NCBI GenBank assembly: GCA_963704855.1
Contig: CAVPHY010000024.1
Location: forward strand, 124,001-188,000
Direction: 5' to 3'
Source: SZUA-36 sp963704855
GTDB lineage: Bacteria > Pseudomonadota > Gammaproteobacteria > Xanthomonadales > SZUA-36
Length of the DNA stretch: 64,000 nucleotides
Part shown: positions 1 to 8,825 of the stretch, in pieces
How positions within the stretch are numbered: the stretch's first letter is position 1
How the letters are laid out: each line of letters opens with the position of its first letter
The notes under the pieces: generated by a model
The model's database searches: none
Seen by the model: only the letters and a program-made list of their open reading frames with translations
What the model was told of the DNA's origin: nothing
Position numbers and translations under genes: made by a program

Positions 1-843
1 CTCATCATCGATCAGGCTGGCATGCTCGATCGAGTCAACACCGGCGATGATTGCGGTCTTGATACCCGCTGCGCCATGCGCGTGCGCTGCAACTTTGCGG
101 CCATGCATATGTGCTTCATCCACCAGTGCCTGCATTTCCTCGAGGGTAAACTGCTGGTTACCCACGCTTGTGCCCTTGGAGAGCACCCCGCCGGTGGCGC
201 AGAACTTGATCAGGTCGACACCGTACTTGATGTTTTCCCGCACCTTTGCGCGCACTGCCCACGGGCCGTCGGCGATACCTTCAGCCTGAACATCATATTC
301 GGCGGGCAGCAGGTTATTATCGCAATGCCCGCCGGTGATACCGACCGCAGGGCCTGATACACGCAGGCGCGGACCGTCGATTTCACCCGCATCGATGGCA
401 TCGCGCAGGGCCACGTCTGAAAAGCCCGAGGCCCCGACGTTACGCACGGTAGTGAAGCCGGCGTTCAGGGTCTTGCGTGCATTGGTGACCCCGAACAGAG
501 TCTCGCGCGCCACCGAAAACTGCAGACCTTCGTAACCGTGATAGCGGTGATCACCGGTCAGGTGGTCATGCAGGTCAATCAGGCCCGGCAGGACATAGGC
601 GTCGCCCAGGTCGATGATGTTTGCGCCGGGCGCGATGCTGACATCACCGGCATCCGCGACGTCTTCGATGCGGTTGCTGCGGATGGTTATGATCCGGTCA
701 CGTTGCAGCTTGCCTGTCTGCACATCAATGATGGCACCGGCCTTGATATACACGGGGTCGTCTGCCTGTGCACTGTTCAAAGAAAAAAAGGCGATAACAA
801 GAATCACCACTGAACTGAAAAAGAATTTACGATGTAGGTACAT
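1..843 (-). CDS. Secreted metal-dependent amidohydrolase, N-terminal part (runs off the left edge)
   Basis: About 281 codons are visible, read leftward from an ATG at 843. The N-terminus (MYLHRKFFFSSVVILVIAFF...NSAQA) is a signal peptide, so the enzyme is probably periplasmic. Amidohydrolase (M38-like) landmarks follow in order: the metal-binding motif DLHDHLTG near residue 100, the segment IKFCATGG whose lysine is carboxylated in this family, HAHG, and SIEHAS just before the edge. Relatives are prolidase-like hydrolases of N-acyl or Xaa-Pro substrates, but the substrate cannot be read from this half. The C-terminal metal ligand lies outside the window. Its left-hand neighbours are unknown. 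On its upstream side is the MttB-like gene in the same direction, 53 bases away, so the two could be co-transcribed. Confidence 0.85.
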   Translation of the reverse strand, partial: MYLHRKFFFSSVVILVIAFFSLNSAQADDPVYIKAGAIIDVQTGKLQRDRIITIRSNRIEDVADAGDVSIAPGANIIDLGDAYVLPGLIDLHDHLTGDHRYHGYEGLQFSVARETLFGVTNARKTLNAGFTTVRNVGASGFSDVALRDAIDAGEIDGPRLRVSGPAVGITGGHCDNNLLPAEYDVQAEGIADGPWAVRAKVRENIKYGVDLIKFCATGGVLSKGTSVGNQQFTLEEMQALVDEAHMHGRKVAAHAHGAAGIKTAIIAGVDSIEHASLIDDE

Positions 844-896
844 AAAAGTATTCCCGTTTGGTTTCATTGCGCTGTGAATCATAAGCCAATAGAAGC

Positions 897-2426
897 TTAA
901 ATCCGTAATTCCTGTTTGCGTTTCGCGACGTAGGCGCTCAGTTCTTCATCGATAGCCGGGTCCAGCGGTGGTTGCTGGTAGTCCTTTAACAGCTGTTTCC
1001 AGATTCGGTTGGCCCTTTGCTGGGTATCTACAGAGCCTCCGTCCTGCCAGTTCTCGAAATTTTGCTGATAACCGAGCATCGGTTGGTAAAAGGCATTCTG
1101 GTAACGTGACAGCGTGTGCTCCACACCAAAAAAATGACCGCCTGCGCCCGCCTCTGCAATGGCATCGAGCGCGAGGGTCTCGTCGCTGACGACGATGGGT
1201 TTGAGGTATTCGGACATCATTTGCAGCATCTCCGCATCGACGATAAGTTTTTCAAAAGAAGCGGTCAGTCCGCCTTCCAGCCAACCTGCCGCGTGCATGA
1301 TGAAATTGGCGCCGCCTGTTATCGCAGACCACAATGACATCGCACTTTCATAGGTCGATTGAGCATCCACTACGTTGGCCGAGGTCACACTGCTGGACCT
1401 GAACGGAATACCGTAACGCCGGGCAAGTTGCCCGCTGGCCTGTGCGGCTTTTGCATATTCCGGTGTGCCAAAGGCAGGTGAACCGCTTCTCATATCCACA
1501 TTGGATGTGAATGCACCGTACATTACCGGTGATCCCGGTCTGACCACCTGGGCCAGTGCAATTCCCGCCAAAATCTCCGCGTTCTGTTGCGCCAGGGCGC
1601 CCGCCAGTGTCACCGGCGCCATCGCACCGGCCAGCGTGAACGGTGTGATACAGACCACCTGGCCCGCGCCGGACATCTCGATAATGCCTTCGGCCATCGG
1701 CCCGTCAAGTTGCAGTGGTGAGTTGGTATTGATGATGGCCAGCAGCGCGGGCTTTTGGGCAAGCTCTTCTGTGCTCACACCCATGCTGATAGCGGCCATC
1801 CGGATAGCGTCACGTGACCGTTCACGGCCCAGGGCATTGGCCTGCCAGTTCTTGTCCAGCAGGCGAATCTGGGCGTGGTACAGATCGAGGTGACGGGTTT
1901 CAGCAGGCAGCTCGAGGGTTTCAAAAGGCCCGCCACCCTCGTGGTGGATGATATCCAGGCTTTGCACCAGCCGCAGGTAATCACAACATTCCTCGAAGGT
2001 GCCGCGCCGCCGGCCCCGGTCAAGATCAGTACAGTAGGCAGGCCCACCGACCGAGGCAAATGCAAGGTGATTTCCACCCAGTTGGAAGTCTTTAGACGGG
2101 TTCCTCGCGTGCAGGGTGACCTGAAATGGGGCCAGGGCCATCTTTTCCATCAGCATATGGCGGTCAAAACGGACCATTTCTGTCGCGTGGTTGACCTGAG
2201 CTCCAGCGGTGGCCAGCACGTTACGCGCGCCCTCGTGCATCACGCACATGCCGATATTTTCAAGCAGGGTCAATGACGCTTCGTGTATCTGCTCAAGCTG
2301 GTCGGCACTGAGAATCTCTTGCGGTGGATAAGAATTGACGATCTCCTGCCACGGCAGCTGTCTGACACCACTGCCCTGTCTTTCCCTGCCTGGCGTTTTC
2401 CCACGTCTTGCCAAAACAACCCCCAA
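897..2426 (-). CDS. Trimethylamine methyltransferase (MttB) family protein, non-pyrrolysine type
   Basis: 509 residues, the usual length of MttB-superfamily corrinoid methyltransferases, which demethylate quaternary amines onto a corrinoid protein. The opening is typical of the family: a basic stretch (ARRGKTPGRERQG), then LPWQEIVNSYPP and LSADQLEQIHEASL. The frame is open with no in-frame amber codon. That places it with the glycine-betaine-type members rather than the pyrrolysine enzymes that act on trimethylamine. The start is TTG at 2426; an in-frame stop lies shortly upstream and no ATG precedes the conserved region. No corrinoid protein gene is visible nearby. The substrate (betaine, carnitine or similar) is not determinable here. 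Confidence 0.85.
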   Translation of the reverse strand: MGVVLARRGKTPGRERQGSGVRQLPWQEIVNSYPPQEILSADQLEQIHEASLTLLENIGMCVMHEGARNVLATAGAQVNHATEMVRFDRHMLMEKMALAPFQVTLHARNPSKDFQLGGNHLAFASVGGPAYCTDLDRGRRRGTFEECCDYLRLVQSLDIIHHEGGGPFETLELPAETRHLDLYHAQIRLLDKNWQANALGRERSRDAIRMAAISMGVSTEELAQKPALLAIINTNSPLQLDGPMAEGIIEMSGAGQVVCITPFTLAGAMAPVTLAGALAQQNAEILAGIALAQVVRPGSPVMYGAFTSNVDMRSGSPAFGTPEYAKAAQASGQLARRYGIPFRSSSVTSANVVDAQSTYESAMSLWSAITGGANFIMHAAGWLEGGLTASFEKLIVDAEMLQMMSEYLKPIVVSDETLALDAIAEAGAGGHFFGVEHTLSRYQNAFYQPMLGYQQNFENWQDGGSVDTQQRANRIWKQLLKDYQQPPLDPAIDEELSAYVAKRKQELRI

Positions 2427-2452
2427 TGGAAGTTAAAAAACGCTCGCTAACC

Positions 2453-3421
2453 TCAGCTGACGTAAAACCGGGTCAGCATGTAGCCGGCGTACACGGCCAG
2501 GAAAATTCCGCCGATCTGGCGGCTCATGATTGTTTTTCCGGCAATAAATACAGGTATGAGAGCTACGCTGAAAACCAGACCGGCGAAAATGTCGACGCTG
2601 CCACCGGCGGGAATCGGCAACGGGTGTATAAGTGCGCTCACGGGCAGCACGAACATCGCATTGAATATATTGGAGCCAACGACATTACCGACACAAAGAT
2701 CAGCATTGCCCTTAAACGCGGCAAAAACTGAGGTTACCAGTTCCGGCAAACTCGTCCCGATCGCAACCACCAGCATACCCACTATCACAGGTGGAACACC
2801 CATCGAGGTCGCCAGGTCGGCCCCGCTGTCAATCGTAAGTTGGGCGCCGGCAGCAAGGCCGATAATGCCTGTTACGACCAGGATCCAGTTGGTTCTTCTC
2901 TCCAGGTGGGAGATGAGTGGCAGGCTGTCGATGGTGGTGAGCAGTGGGTCTTGTCTTTGTCGCAGCAAGTCCAGAACGGTAATATAAATAAAGATACCGA
3001 ACAGCAGCAGCATCACAACAGCATCGGAACGATCCAGTACCGCCGCCGAAGATCGAAGCGGTAGATCGAGTGTCATGGTGAATAGAACCAGCGTCGCCAA
3101 CAATAATAGGGGTAGTTCCCGCCGAATGATCTTACCCCCCAGCGCGATGGGGGTGACGACGGCGGCCGCGCCAAGCACGAGGCCGATATTGGCCAGGTTG
3201 GAGCCCGTGATATTGCCGAAGGCCAGGGCTGTTTCACCGTGCAGGGCGCCGATTACGTTCACGACCAGTTCCGGCGCGCTGGTTCCGAAGGCAACGACCG
3301 TCAGCCCCACGACGAGTGGTGGAACACCATATTCTTCTGCCAGGTCGGATGCACCACGTACCATGGCAAACCCGCCTGCCAGCAACAGGATTAAGCCAAA
3401 AATCAGGATGGTCAGTGTGAT
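2453..3421 (-). CDS. Calcium/sodium antiporter, CaxA/YrbG family
   Basis: Inner-membrane exchanger with two homologous five-helix halves. Each half has the alpha-repeat with its acidic residue: VVAFGTSAPELVVN in the first and VVAIGTSLPELVTS in the second. Both are followed by the conserved GN(I/V)xGSN segments that bind the cation (GNITGSNLANIG, GNVVGSNIFNAM). Family length is about 320 residues. Normal start codons fit badly: TTG at 3385 would cut the first membrane helix, whereas the open frame runs to a stop at 3425-3427. An AAGGAG ribosome-binding sequence sits 7 bases before an ATC codon at 3421-3419, so an AUC start (or CTG at 3415) restores a full first helix. It lies divergently from mgtE. 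Confidence 0.88.
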   Translation of the reverse strand: MTLTILIFGLILLLAGGFAMVRGASDLAEEYGVPPLVVGLTVVAFGTSAPELVVNVIGALHGETALAFGNITGSNLANIGLVLGAAAVVTPIALGGKIIRRELPLLLLATLVLFTMTLDLPLRSSAAVLDRSDAVVMLLLFGIFIYITVLDLLRQRQDPLLTTIDSLPLISHLERRTNWILVVTGIIGLAAGAQLTIDSGADLATSMGVPPVIVGMLVVAIGTSLPELVTSVFAAFKGNADLCVGNVVGSNIFNAMFVLPVSALIHPLPIPAGGSVDIFAGLVFSVALIPVFIAGKTIMSRQIGGIFLAVYAGYMLTRFYVS

Positions 3422-3428
3422 GGGTTAA

Positions 3429-3434
3429 CTCCTT
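3429..3434 (-). promoter_or_regulatory. Shine-Dalgarno AAGGAG placed for an apparent AUC start of the exchanger gene
   Basis: Read leftward, the hexamer AAGGAG is followed by TTAACCC and then ATC ACA CTG ACC. Spacing to ATC is 7 bases, to CTG 13 bases, and to the first conventional codon (TTG) over 40 bases. This argues that translation begins at ATC or CTG. Confidence 0.5.
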
Positions 3435-3576
3435 GGGGGTTATCTGTCACTCATCATAACAAAAACTCAGGCGGCTTTTTCGGAGCACACAAAATGCCGC
3501 ACCGCCAGTTTCAGTGTCAGCTATGATAGATGCTGAAGCACATTAATTTCATATTCGCAGTCTCGAGGTACAAACA

Positions 3577-4941
3577 ATGCTGGTAAAAGAAAGTAACAGC
3601 TGGGAAGTCTTACGTGACCACCTGGCGCAAGACAATACGGTTGGCCTCAATGAGTACCTCTCTGAGCTAAGCGGTGAAGAAAGCCTGCGGGCATTGATGC
3701 GTCTTGAGCCTGATGAGCAACAACAAATCCTTGCAAGGCTGACACCGGAATCGGCGGCAGACGTCTTCGAATTCATACCGGATGAATCGGCCGGCGAACT
3801 GCTGGGTGATTTACAACCCGAGGTGGCTGCATCCATTGTCAGCGAGATGTCCAGTGACGAGCAGGCCGACGTGTTATCGGAACTGGACGCTGAAGACCTC
3901 GAAGAGATCTTGAGGTACATGGATGACCGGGATGTCGTCGAGGCCCGGCAGTTGATGGCCTATGACGATGATGTCGCCGGCGGCCTGATGATGAAGGAGT
4001 ATTTCAGCTTCCCGAGAATGTACCGTACGTCCTCGGTACTCAACGACCTGGCCAGTCGTGAGGAAGAGTATGAATTGAATAACGTGCTCTATATTTACGT
4101 GACCGGTCGCGGCGGTGAGTTACTTGGTGTCGCACGTATCCGGGACATTATCGTTGCACCGCCGGAATCCCGCCTGGCTGATATTCTGCAAGAGGCCGTG
4201 TCGGTCAAGGACACGACCCCGCTTGATGAACTCGAAGACTTTTTTGACGAGGAAGAAATGTCGGCCGTGCCGGTGGTGGATGAGAGCAACCGGATTCTTG
4301 GCGTGGTCCGGCGCCGGGCGGTATACGATGCGGTCGCCGAACGCGCCGATGCCGATCACCTCAAGTCCCAGGGTATCGTAGGCGGTGAGGAACTGCGCGC
4401 CATGCCTACCGTTGTCCGATCGCGCCGGCGTTTATCCTGGCTATCGGTCAATATCCTGCTGAATGTTCTTGCGGCGAGCGTTATCGCCCAGTTTCAGGAT
4501 GTGCTCAGCGCGGTGATCATCCTCGCGGTATTTCTGCCGATTGTCTCCGATATGAGCGGTTGCTCCGGCAACCAGGCGGTCGCCGTCAGTATGCGCGAAT
4601 TGTCACTGGGCATCATAAACCGGTCCGATTTGTACTATGTCTGGCGCAAGGAAGTCGTGGTCGGGCTCATCAATGGAACTGCGCTCGGCATCCTGATTTC
4701 GATGATTGCCTGGGTTTGGCAAGGGAATGGCTGGCTCGGCCTGGTAGTTGGGTTGGCGCTGGCTTTGAACACGGTACTGGCGGTGTCGATTGGCGGCACC
4801 GTGCCGGTCATTCTCAAGTCTCTCAGGATTGATCCGGCGGTTGCCTCTGGCCCCATCCTGACCACGATCACCGACATGTGTGGGTTCTTCCTGTTACTCG
4901 GAATGGCCTCGCTGATGCTGCCCTTGTTGACAGGGGTTTGA
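3577..4941 (+). CDS. mgtE: Magnesium transporter MgtE
   Basis: 454 residues with the full MgtE order. A cytoplasmic N domain of acidic helical repeats covers about 1-125 (ALMRLEPDEQQQILARL, DEQADVLSELDAEDLEEIL). A CBS pair covers about 130-255 (AGGLMMKEYFSF to VVRRRAVYDAV). A C-terminal five-helix membrane domain starts near 285 and carries the pore motif IVSDMSGCSGNQAVAVS. In MgtE the N and CBS domains sense intracellular magnesium and close the pore. Start ATG at 3577. The gene stands alone, convergent with the GntR regulator 31 bases downstream. No M-box leader was recognised in the short divergent region upstream. Confidence 0.93.
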   Translation: MLVKESNSWEVLRDHLAQDNTVGLNEYLSELSGEESLRALMRLEPDEQQQILARLTPESAADVFEFIPDESAGELLGDLQPEVAASIVSEMSSDEQADVLSELDAEDLEEILRYMDDRDVVEARQLMAYDDDVAGGLMMKEYFSFPRMYRTSSVLNDLASREEEYELNNVLYIYVTGRGGELLGVARIRDIIVAPPESRLADILQEAVSVKDTTPLDELEDFFDEEEMSAVPVVDESNRILGVVRRRAVYDAVAERADADHLKSQGIVGGEELRAMPTVVRSRRRLSWLSVNILLNVLAASVIAQFQDVLSAVIILAVFLPIVSDMSGCSGNQAVAVSMRELSLGIINRSDLYYVWRKEVVVGLINGTALGILISMIAWVWQGNGWLGLVVGLALALNTVLAVSIGGTVPVILKSLRIDPAVASGPILTTITDMCGFFLLLGMASLMLPLLTGV

Positions 4942-4972
4942 GTTCCTAAACAGTCAGATTCCAGGATGTCAG

Positions 4973-5728
4973 CTATTTCGATACCAGGTGATCAAGTGAA
5001 AACCGATTGCGGACTTCCTGTGCCTGCTTGCGCGCCAGTTCGACCTGCTCGGCTTCATTCGTCGCAATCAGCTTGTTGAGGATCAGGGCGAAATGCTGAT
5101 GCATGGCAGCGCGGGCGGCTTTTGGATCGCGCCTGGATAGTGCCTCGTAAATTTCACGGTGCTCCTCGACCCGTTTTGCACCATCCTGCTCACAGATAGC
5201 ACGGTAGGCGCGTGAAACCGCTGGTGCGTTGTTTCGGACGTACCACATATTCTCGATAACCGATACGAGCATGGCATTGCGGGTTGCCTGCGCGATTATG
5301 CGATGGAATTTTTTGTCTGCATCACCCTCGGCAAGACCACCGGCATCGCTTTCCAGGGCCATCTCGTGCAGCGAGTCTTCCAGGTCTCGCAGTTCTTCCT
5401 CGTTGATATGAGTGGCGGCAAGCGCAGCGGCCTCGCCTTCGATCAAGGCTCTTGATTCGGTTAATTCCCAGGGGCTGATATTGTCGATCCCGCCATTACT
5501 GCCTGGAACGTGTTCACGTACATAGATGCCCGAACCGGTCTTGACCTGAACACGGCCCAACACTTCCAGGGCAATGATTGCTTCGCGAATAGTGGGCCTG
5601 CTGACGTCAAAACGTTCAGCCAGTTCGCGTTCCGGGGGTAGTCGTCCGCCGGTTGGAAACTGGCCGGAATCGATGAGCCCCAGCATCTTACGCAGTACGT
5701 TTGTATAGAGCCGTGGTTTCTCTGTCAT
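4973..5728 (-). CDS. GntR-family transcription regulator with FCD domain (uronate/alginate regulator candidate 1)
   Basis: 251 residues. The N-terminal winged helix has the GntR signature GGRLPPERELAERFDVSRPT followed by IREAIIALEVLGRV. A C-terminal all-helical FCD ligand domain carries the metal/effector ligands typical of FadR/UxuR relatives (ALIEGEAAALAA, KKFHRIIAQATRN, EEHREIYEAL). It is nearly identical over most of its length to the regulator at 62154-62912, so the two are recent paralogues at either end of the uronate genes. Established relatives repress uronate or alginate catabolism and are released by a sugar-acid intermediate. It is the first leftward gene beyond the symporter and is probably autoregulated through the conserved upstream sequence at 5769-5815. 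Confidence 0.9.
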   Translation of the reverse strand: MTEKPRLYTNVLRKMLGLIDSGQFPTGGRLPPERELAERFDVSRPTIREAIIALEVLGRVQVKTGSGIYVREHVPGSNGGIDNISPWELTESRALIEGEAAALAATHINEEELRDLEDSLHEMALESDAGGLAEGDADKKFHRIIAQATRNAMLVSVIENMWYVRNNAPAVSRAYRAICEQDGAKRVEEHREIYEALSRRDPKAARAAMHQHFALILNKLIATNEAEQVELARKQAQEVRNRFSLDHLVSK

Positions 5729-5768
5729 TTGGGCTGACCCTTTTGTAGTTTAATGTTGCGAGAATTAT

Positions 5769-5815
5769 GTTACCACATCTAGAGGGATTGGCTAGAAATG
5801 TATCCTACCAATTTT
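5769..5815. promoter_or_regulatory. Conserved operator-like region upstream of GntR gene 1
   Basis: The order TTACCACAT, then TTGGCTA, then TACCAATT recurs with identical spacing upstream of the second GntR paralogue (62957-63002), while the bases between differ. TTGG and ACCAA half-sites match the GntR/FCD style of operator. Autoregulation is inferred. Confidence 0.5.
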
Positions 5816-5925
5816 ACTAAACGCTTATCATGTTGAATAAAAAAGAATAAAATATATTTATGCGAATAAAAATCAATGATTTCTCCAAGTTTCAAACAGA
5901 CACTTTTGCCAGGAAAATGCGTAGC

Positions 5926-7665
5926 TTAAATCCTGGCGCGCGTCCTAAGGCTGACTCCAATGAGCAATATCGTCACTGCGCAAAGAACAAAAAGCAGGCG
6001 CCCCCAAAGCGGGTTCGGGATAAGGGCCATGAATAGCAATCCGGTTCCCATGATAATCACCATGGGCGCCAGTTTGTTTCCTTGTTGCCGGTCGTAGTCG
6101 CTTTGCTTGTCGTCGGAGACAACGGGTGTTTCGAGATCGGTGAAGAAACTCCCGGTTTCTTCGCGGTTTCGATCGCGCTCGTGCCTGTACAGGAAGGTCG
6201 TTGCGCAGAAGAAAGGCGCGGTGATCACAAGGTGGCCGGCAATCGTCAGGATCACGTTCAATTCATTGGCCTCGCGCCGGGTGAGCTCTTCCATCCCGAG
6301 CCATGCGGCAAGTGCATCGGCCGTCACCACGCCCGCCACCAGCCACGAAACACCCAGGCCGAGGATCACGGTTGCCCAGGGGGCCCACGAAGGCGTTCTT
6401 CGTAAGACCAGGCCAAGTATCAATGGCAGGAGAAGCGGCATCTGGATCATCGTGGTTAAGGCCATCATCAGGTCGAACAGGCTGAATTCCTTCAATGATG
6501 TGAAAAACAGGGCGACGCAAATCACGAGGATGCCGTTCACGAAACTGACCAGTTTGCCGATCTGCAACTGGCGCTTGTCATTGGGCTCACCGCCGGTTTT
6601 GGCTATGTAAGGCTGATAAACACTGCGCACGAAGATTCCTGCCGTCTTGTTGAGAGCGGAATCCATGGACGACATGGTTGCCGCAAAAAGCCCGGCGACG
6701 AGCAAACCAACGGTGCCGACCGGCATGGCGTTGCGGGCGAAGGTCAGGTACACGGAGTCCTGGGCCTTGCTGCCCAGGTGGGCGTAAGCTGCGGTCGCAT
6801 CCGGGTACAGTATGGCCGTCGCCCAGGGCGGTATGAAAAAGACAATGGTGCCAACGCCCATCAGGACGGTCGTCAGCAAAGCCGCTTTCCTGGCGTTGTG
6901 CGTATCCTTGGCGCCAAGGAAGCGGTATGACTCGTTGAGGTTCATGATGGTCACGAGCTGTTTGGGTAGGAAAAACAGGAAAGTGCACACCAGGATGAGG
7001 CCGTAGTTCATATCCGGCCCCATCACGAATCCCGAAGGAAAGTCCGTCACCAGTTTGACCGGGCCGCCAACCATGACGAGGGCGACGATCGCGCAGGCGA
7101 CGGCGACCACCGCCACGACCAGTGTCTGTACGAAGTCGGAGGCAACCACCCCCCAGGCGCCGGAAATGACGGAGACGAACAGCACGGTCAACCCGGTCGC
7201 GATGATCGTCAGGCTGATATTCGCCTCGAAAAAGGCACTTGTGAACACACCCAGTGCGTTCAGCCACACACCCGCGTTGATGATGCTGAAGACGATGATC
7301 GCCCAGGTGAAAAACGTTTCGTTCTGCTTGCCGAAGCGGCGCCTGATAGCTTCACTCGGTGTATCCACACGCATCTGGCGGAATCGCTGCGCAAAATACA
7401 ACCAGCCGCAGAAGAAGGCAAAGGTGTTGCCCAGGAACACCAGGCTTATGGCCAGGCCGTCGCTGAAGGCCTTGCCCGCACCACCAGTGAAAGTAAAGGC
7501 GGAAATCTGGGCCATGAATGCCGTCGAGCCCACCATCCACCACAGCATCCTCCCTCCGCCGCGGAAGTAATCGCTGGTGGAACTCTTCGCCAGCTTTTTA
7601 AAGACGATGCCGATACTGATTATCAGGGCGAAATAGCAGGCGATGACGATATATTCGTAAATCAT
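5926..7665 (-). CDS. Sodium:solute symporter (SSS family), probable uronate or oligouronate importer
   Basis: 579 residues and about 13-14 hydrophobic segments, the length of SSS/SglT-type symporters. The N-terminus shows the family's first helix and loop (YFALIISIGIVFKKLAKSS, SDYFRGGGRMLWWMVGSTAF). The sodium-site helix region SSMDSALNKTAGIFV is visible near residue 335. It imports a solute by Na+ symport in the inner membrane. Location next to a mannonate dehydratase, an oxidoreductase and a GntR regulator suggests a uronic acid or unsaturated uronate, as with the Toa-type transporters of marine alginate degraders. It starts 15 bases after the oxidoreductase gene, in one leftward operon with it and manD. 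Confidence 0.88.
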   Translation of the reverse strand: MIYEYIVIACYFALIISIGIVFKKLAKSSTSDYFRGGGRMLWWMVGSTAFMAQISAFTFTGGAGKAFSDGLAISLVFLGNTFAFFCGWLYFAQRFRQMRVDTPSEAIRRRFGKQNETFFTWAIIVFSIINAGVWLNALGVFTSAFFEANISLTIIATGLTVLFVSVISGAWGVVASDFVQTLVVAVVAVACAIVALVMVGGPVKLVTDFPSGFVMGPDMNYGLILVCTFLFFLPKQLVTIMNLNESYRFLGAKDTHNARKAALLTTVLMGVGTIVFFIPPWATAILYPDATAAYAHLGSKAQDSVYLTFARNAMPVGTVGLLVAGLFAATMSSMDSALNKTAGIFVRSVYQPYIAKTGGEPNDKRQLQIGKLVSFVNGILVICVALFFTSLKEFSLFDLMMALTTMIQMPLLLPLILGLVLRRTPSWAPWATVILGLGVSWLVAGVVTADALAAWLGMEELTRREANELNVILTIAGHLVITAPFFCATTFLYRHERDRNREETGSFFTDLETPVVSDDKQSDYDRQQGNKLAPMVIIMGTGLLFMALIPNPLWGRLLFVLCAVTILLIGVSLRTRARI

Positions 7666-7680
7666 GTTGGCGGCTTTTGC

Positions 7681-8823
7681 TTAACCCAGGTGGCTTACGT
7701 CAACCCAACGATCGTTTCTGCGAATCAGGTCGATTATCTGCTGATACTGACTGCCTTCCCTGAAGGACGGATAGGGTGCGAAAGGGATACCCTGAATGTC
7801 TTTGACGAATTCGCGGATCAGGCAGGTCCAGTTTCGCTGGGTGTCATCTTTTATGTCGGGTACGATTGAGGCGATCACTTCGGGCAAAGGAATTTCTCGC
7901 CATTCCTTGCTGTCATCAAATAGGTAGAGAGGGCCATTTCCATAGTGCCCCTTGATGTATATGGCGCCTTCGCTGCCGTAGAACACAATATGGTCTTCAT
8001 TGAACCTGGGGTGTAACCCCCCGTGTTTGAACAAGACTGACACCGGATTGGCCGCAGGTTTCCTGCTCTCCAGCTGTGCAATAACGGTATATGACCATTC
8101 GACATCGGTTTCGCCCCACTTCAGGGTCGGGTCATCGATATCCTGGGGGATGAAGTCTCGCCTTGTCTTGAAATTGTGTACACCCTCCACGATGGGGGCC
8201 TTACCCATGTCGTTTCGTACTTCACCGTTAATGGCAAGTATCCTGTCACCGATCACGGATGTGACGATCGAAAGCATATGGGTGAAGTTGTTGTTGAGAC
8301 GCCCGCCCCCTGCCTCGCTGCGGTGTGACCAGCCAAAGGGAATGTATCGCTCCAGGTTAAAGTGGGAGATGCACTCAACCTCCAGCGGTTCTCCTATGGC
8401 GCCTTCGGCAACAAGTTTTCTGGCATGCAGGATTTCCGGGGTGTAGCGATAACTTGCAGCGTATGCCGTTTTTACACCTTTGGCAGTGGCCAGTTCATAC
8501 AGCATCCTGGCACTGTCACCACTGTCGGTAAGCGGTTTGTCGCAAAAAACATGGCAGCCATGATTTATTGCCTGTTGAATGGGCTCTACATGGGCTCCGC
8601 CGGGTGTTCCTATCGAAACGATATCGGGCTGGCAGTCCCGGAGGGCCTGCCCCCAATTCGTGCCCGCGTAGGGAATGCCGAGTTTTTCGGTGACTTCACG
8701 AAGGACGTTTTCAGTCCTGCCCACCATGCCGACGACTTCCGTTCCGGCGTATCTGAATGCTTCCGTATGCCCCCTGCCTGCATATCCTGTCCCGCAGATC
8801 AGGACCTTCAGTTTCTTGTTCAT
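7681..8823 (-). CDS. Gfo/Idh/MocA family sugar oxidoreductase
   Basis: About 380 residues. A Rossmann fold begins immediately (KLKVLICGTGYAGRGHTEAF). The Gfo/Idh/MocA motif CDKPLTDSG, whose lysine is catalytic, follows near residue 100, and then the C-terminal alpha/beta substrate domain. It oxidises or reduces a sugar or sugar acid with NAD(P). The start is taken at ATG 8823 (MNKKLKV) because it sits directly before the nucleotide-binding strand and 2 bases beyond the end of manD. An in-frame ATG at 8838 overlaps manD. Position between manD and the symporter suggests it converts an imported uronate or aldonate to a ManD substrate, but that is inference. Confidence 0.87.
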   Translation of the reverse strand: MNKKLKVLICGTGYAGRGHTEAFRYAGTEVVGMVGRTENVLREVTEKLGIPYAGTNWGQALRDCQPDIVSIGTPGGAHVEPIQQAINHGCHVFCDKPLTDSGDSARMLYELATAKGVKTAYAASYRYTPEILHARKLVAEGAIGEPLEVECISHFNLERYIPFGWSHRSEAGGGRLNNNFTHMLSIVTSVIGDRILAINGEVRNDMGKAPIVEGVHNFKTRRDFIPQDIDDPTLKWGETDVEWSYTVIAQLESRKPAANPVSVLFKHGGLHPRFNEDHIVFYGSEGAIYIKGHYGNGPLYLFDDSKEWREIPLPEVIASIVPDIKDDTQRNWTCLIREFVKDIQGIPFAPYPSFREGSQYQQIIDLIRRNDRWVDVSHLG

Positions 8824-8825
8824 AT

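Noticed and set aside
897..2426. Pyrrolysine-containing trimethylamine methyltransferase
   Set aside because: The gene has no in-frame amber codon and no pyrrolysine genes are nearby, so only the superfamily is assigned.
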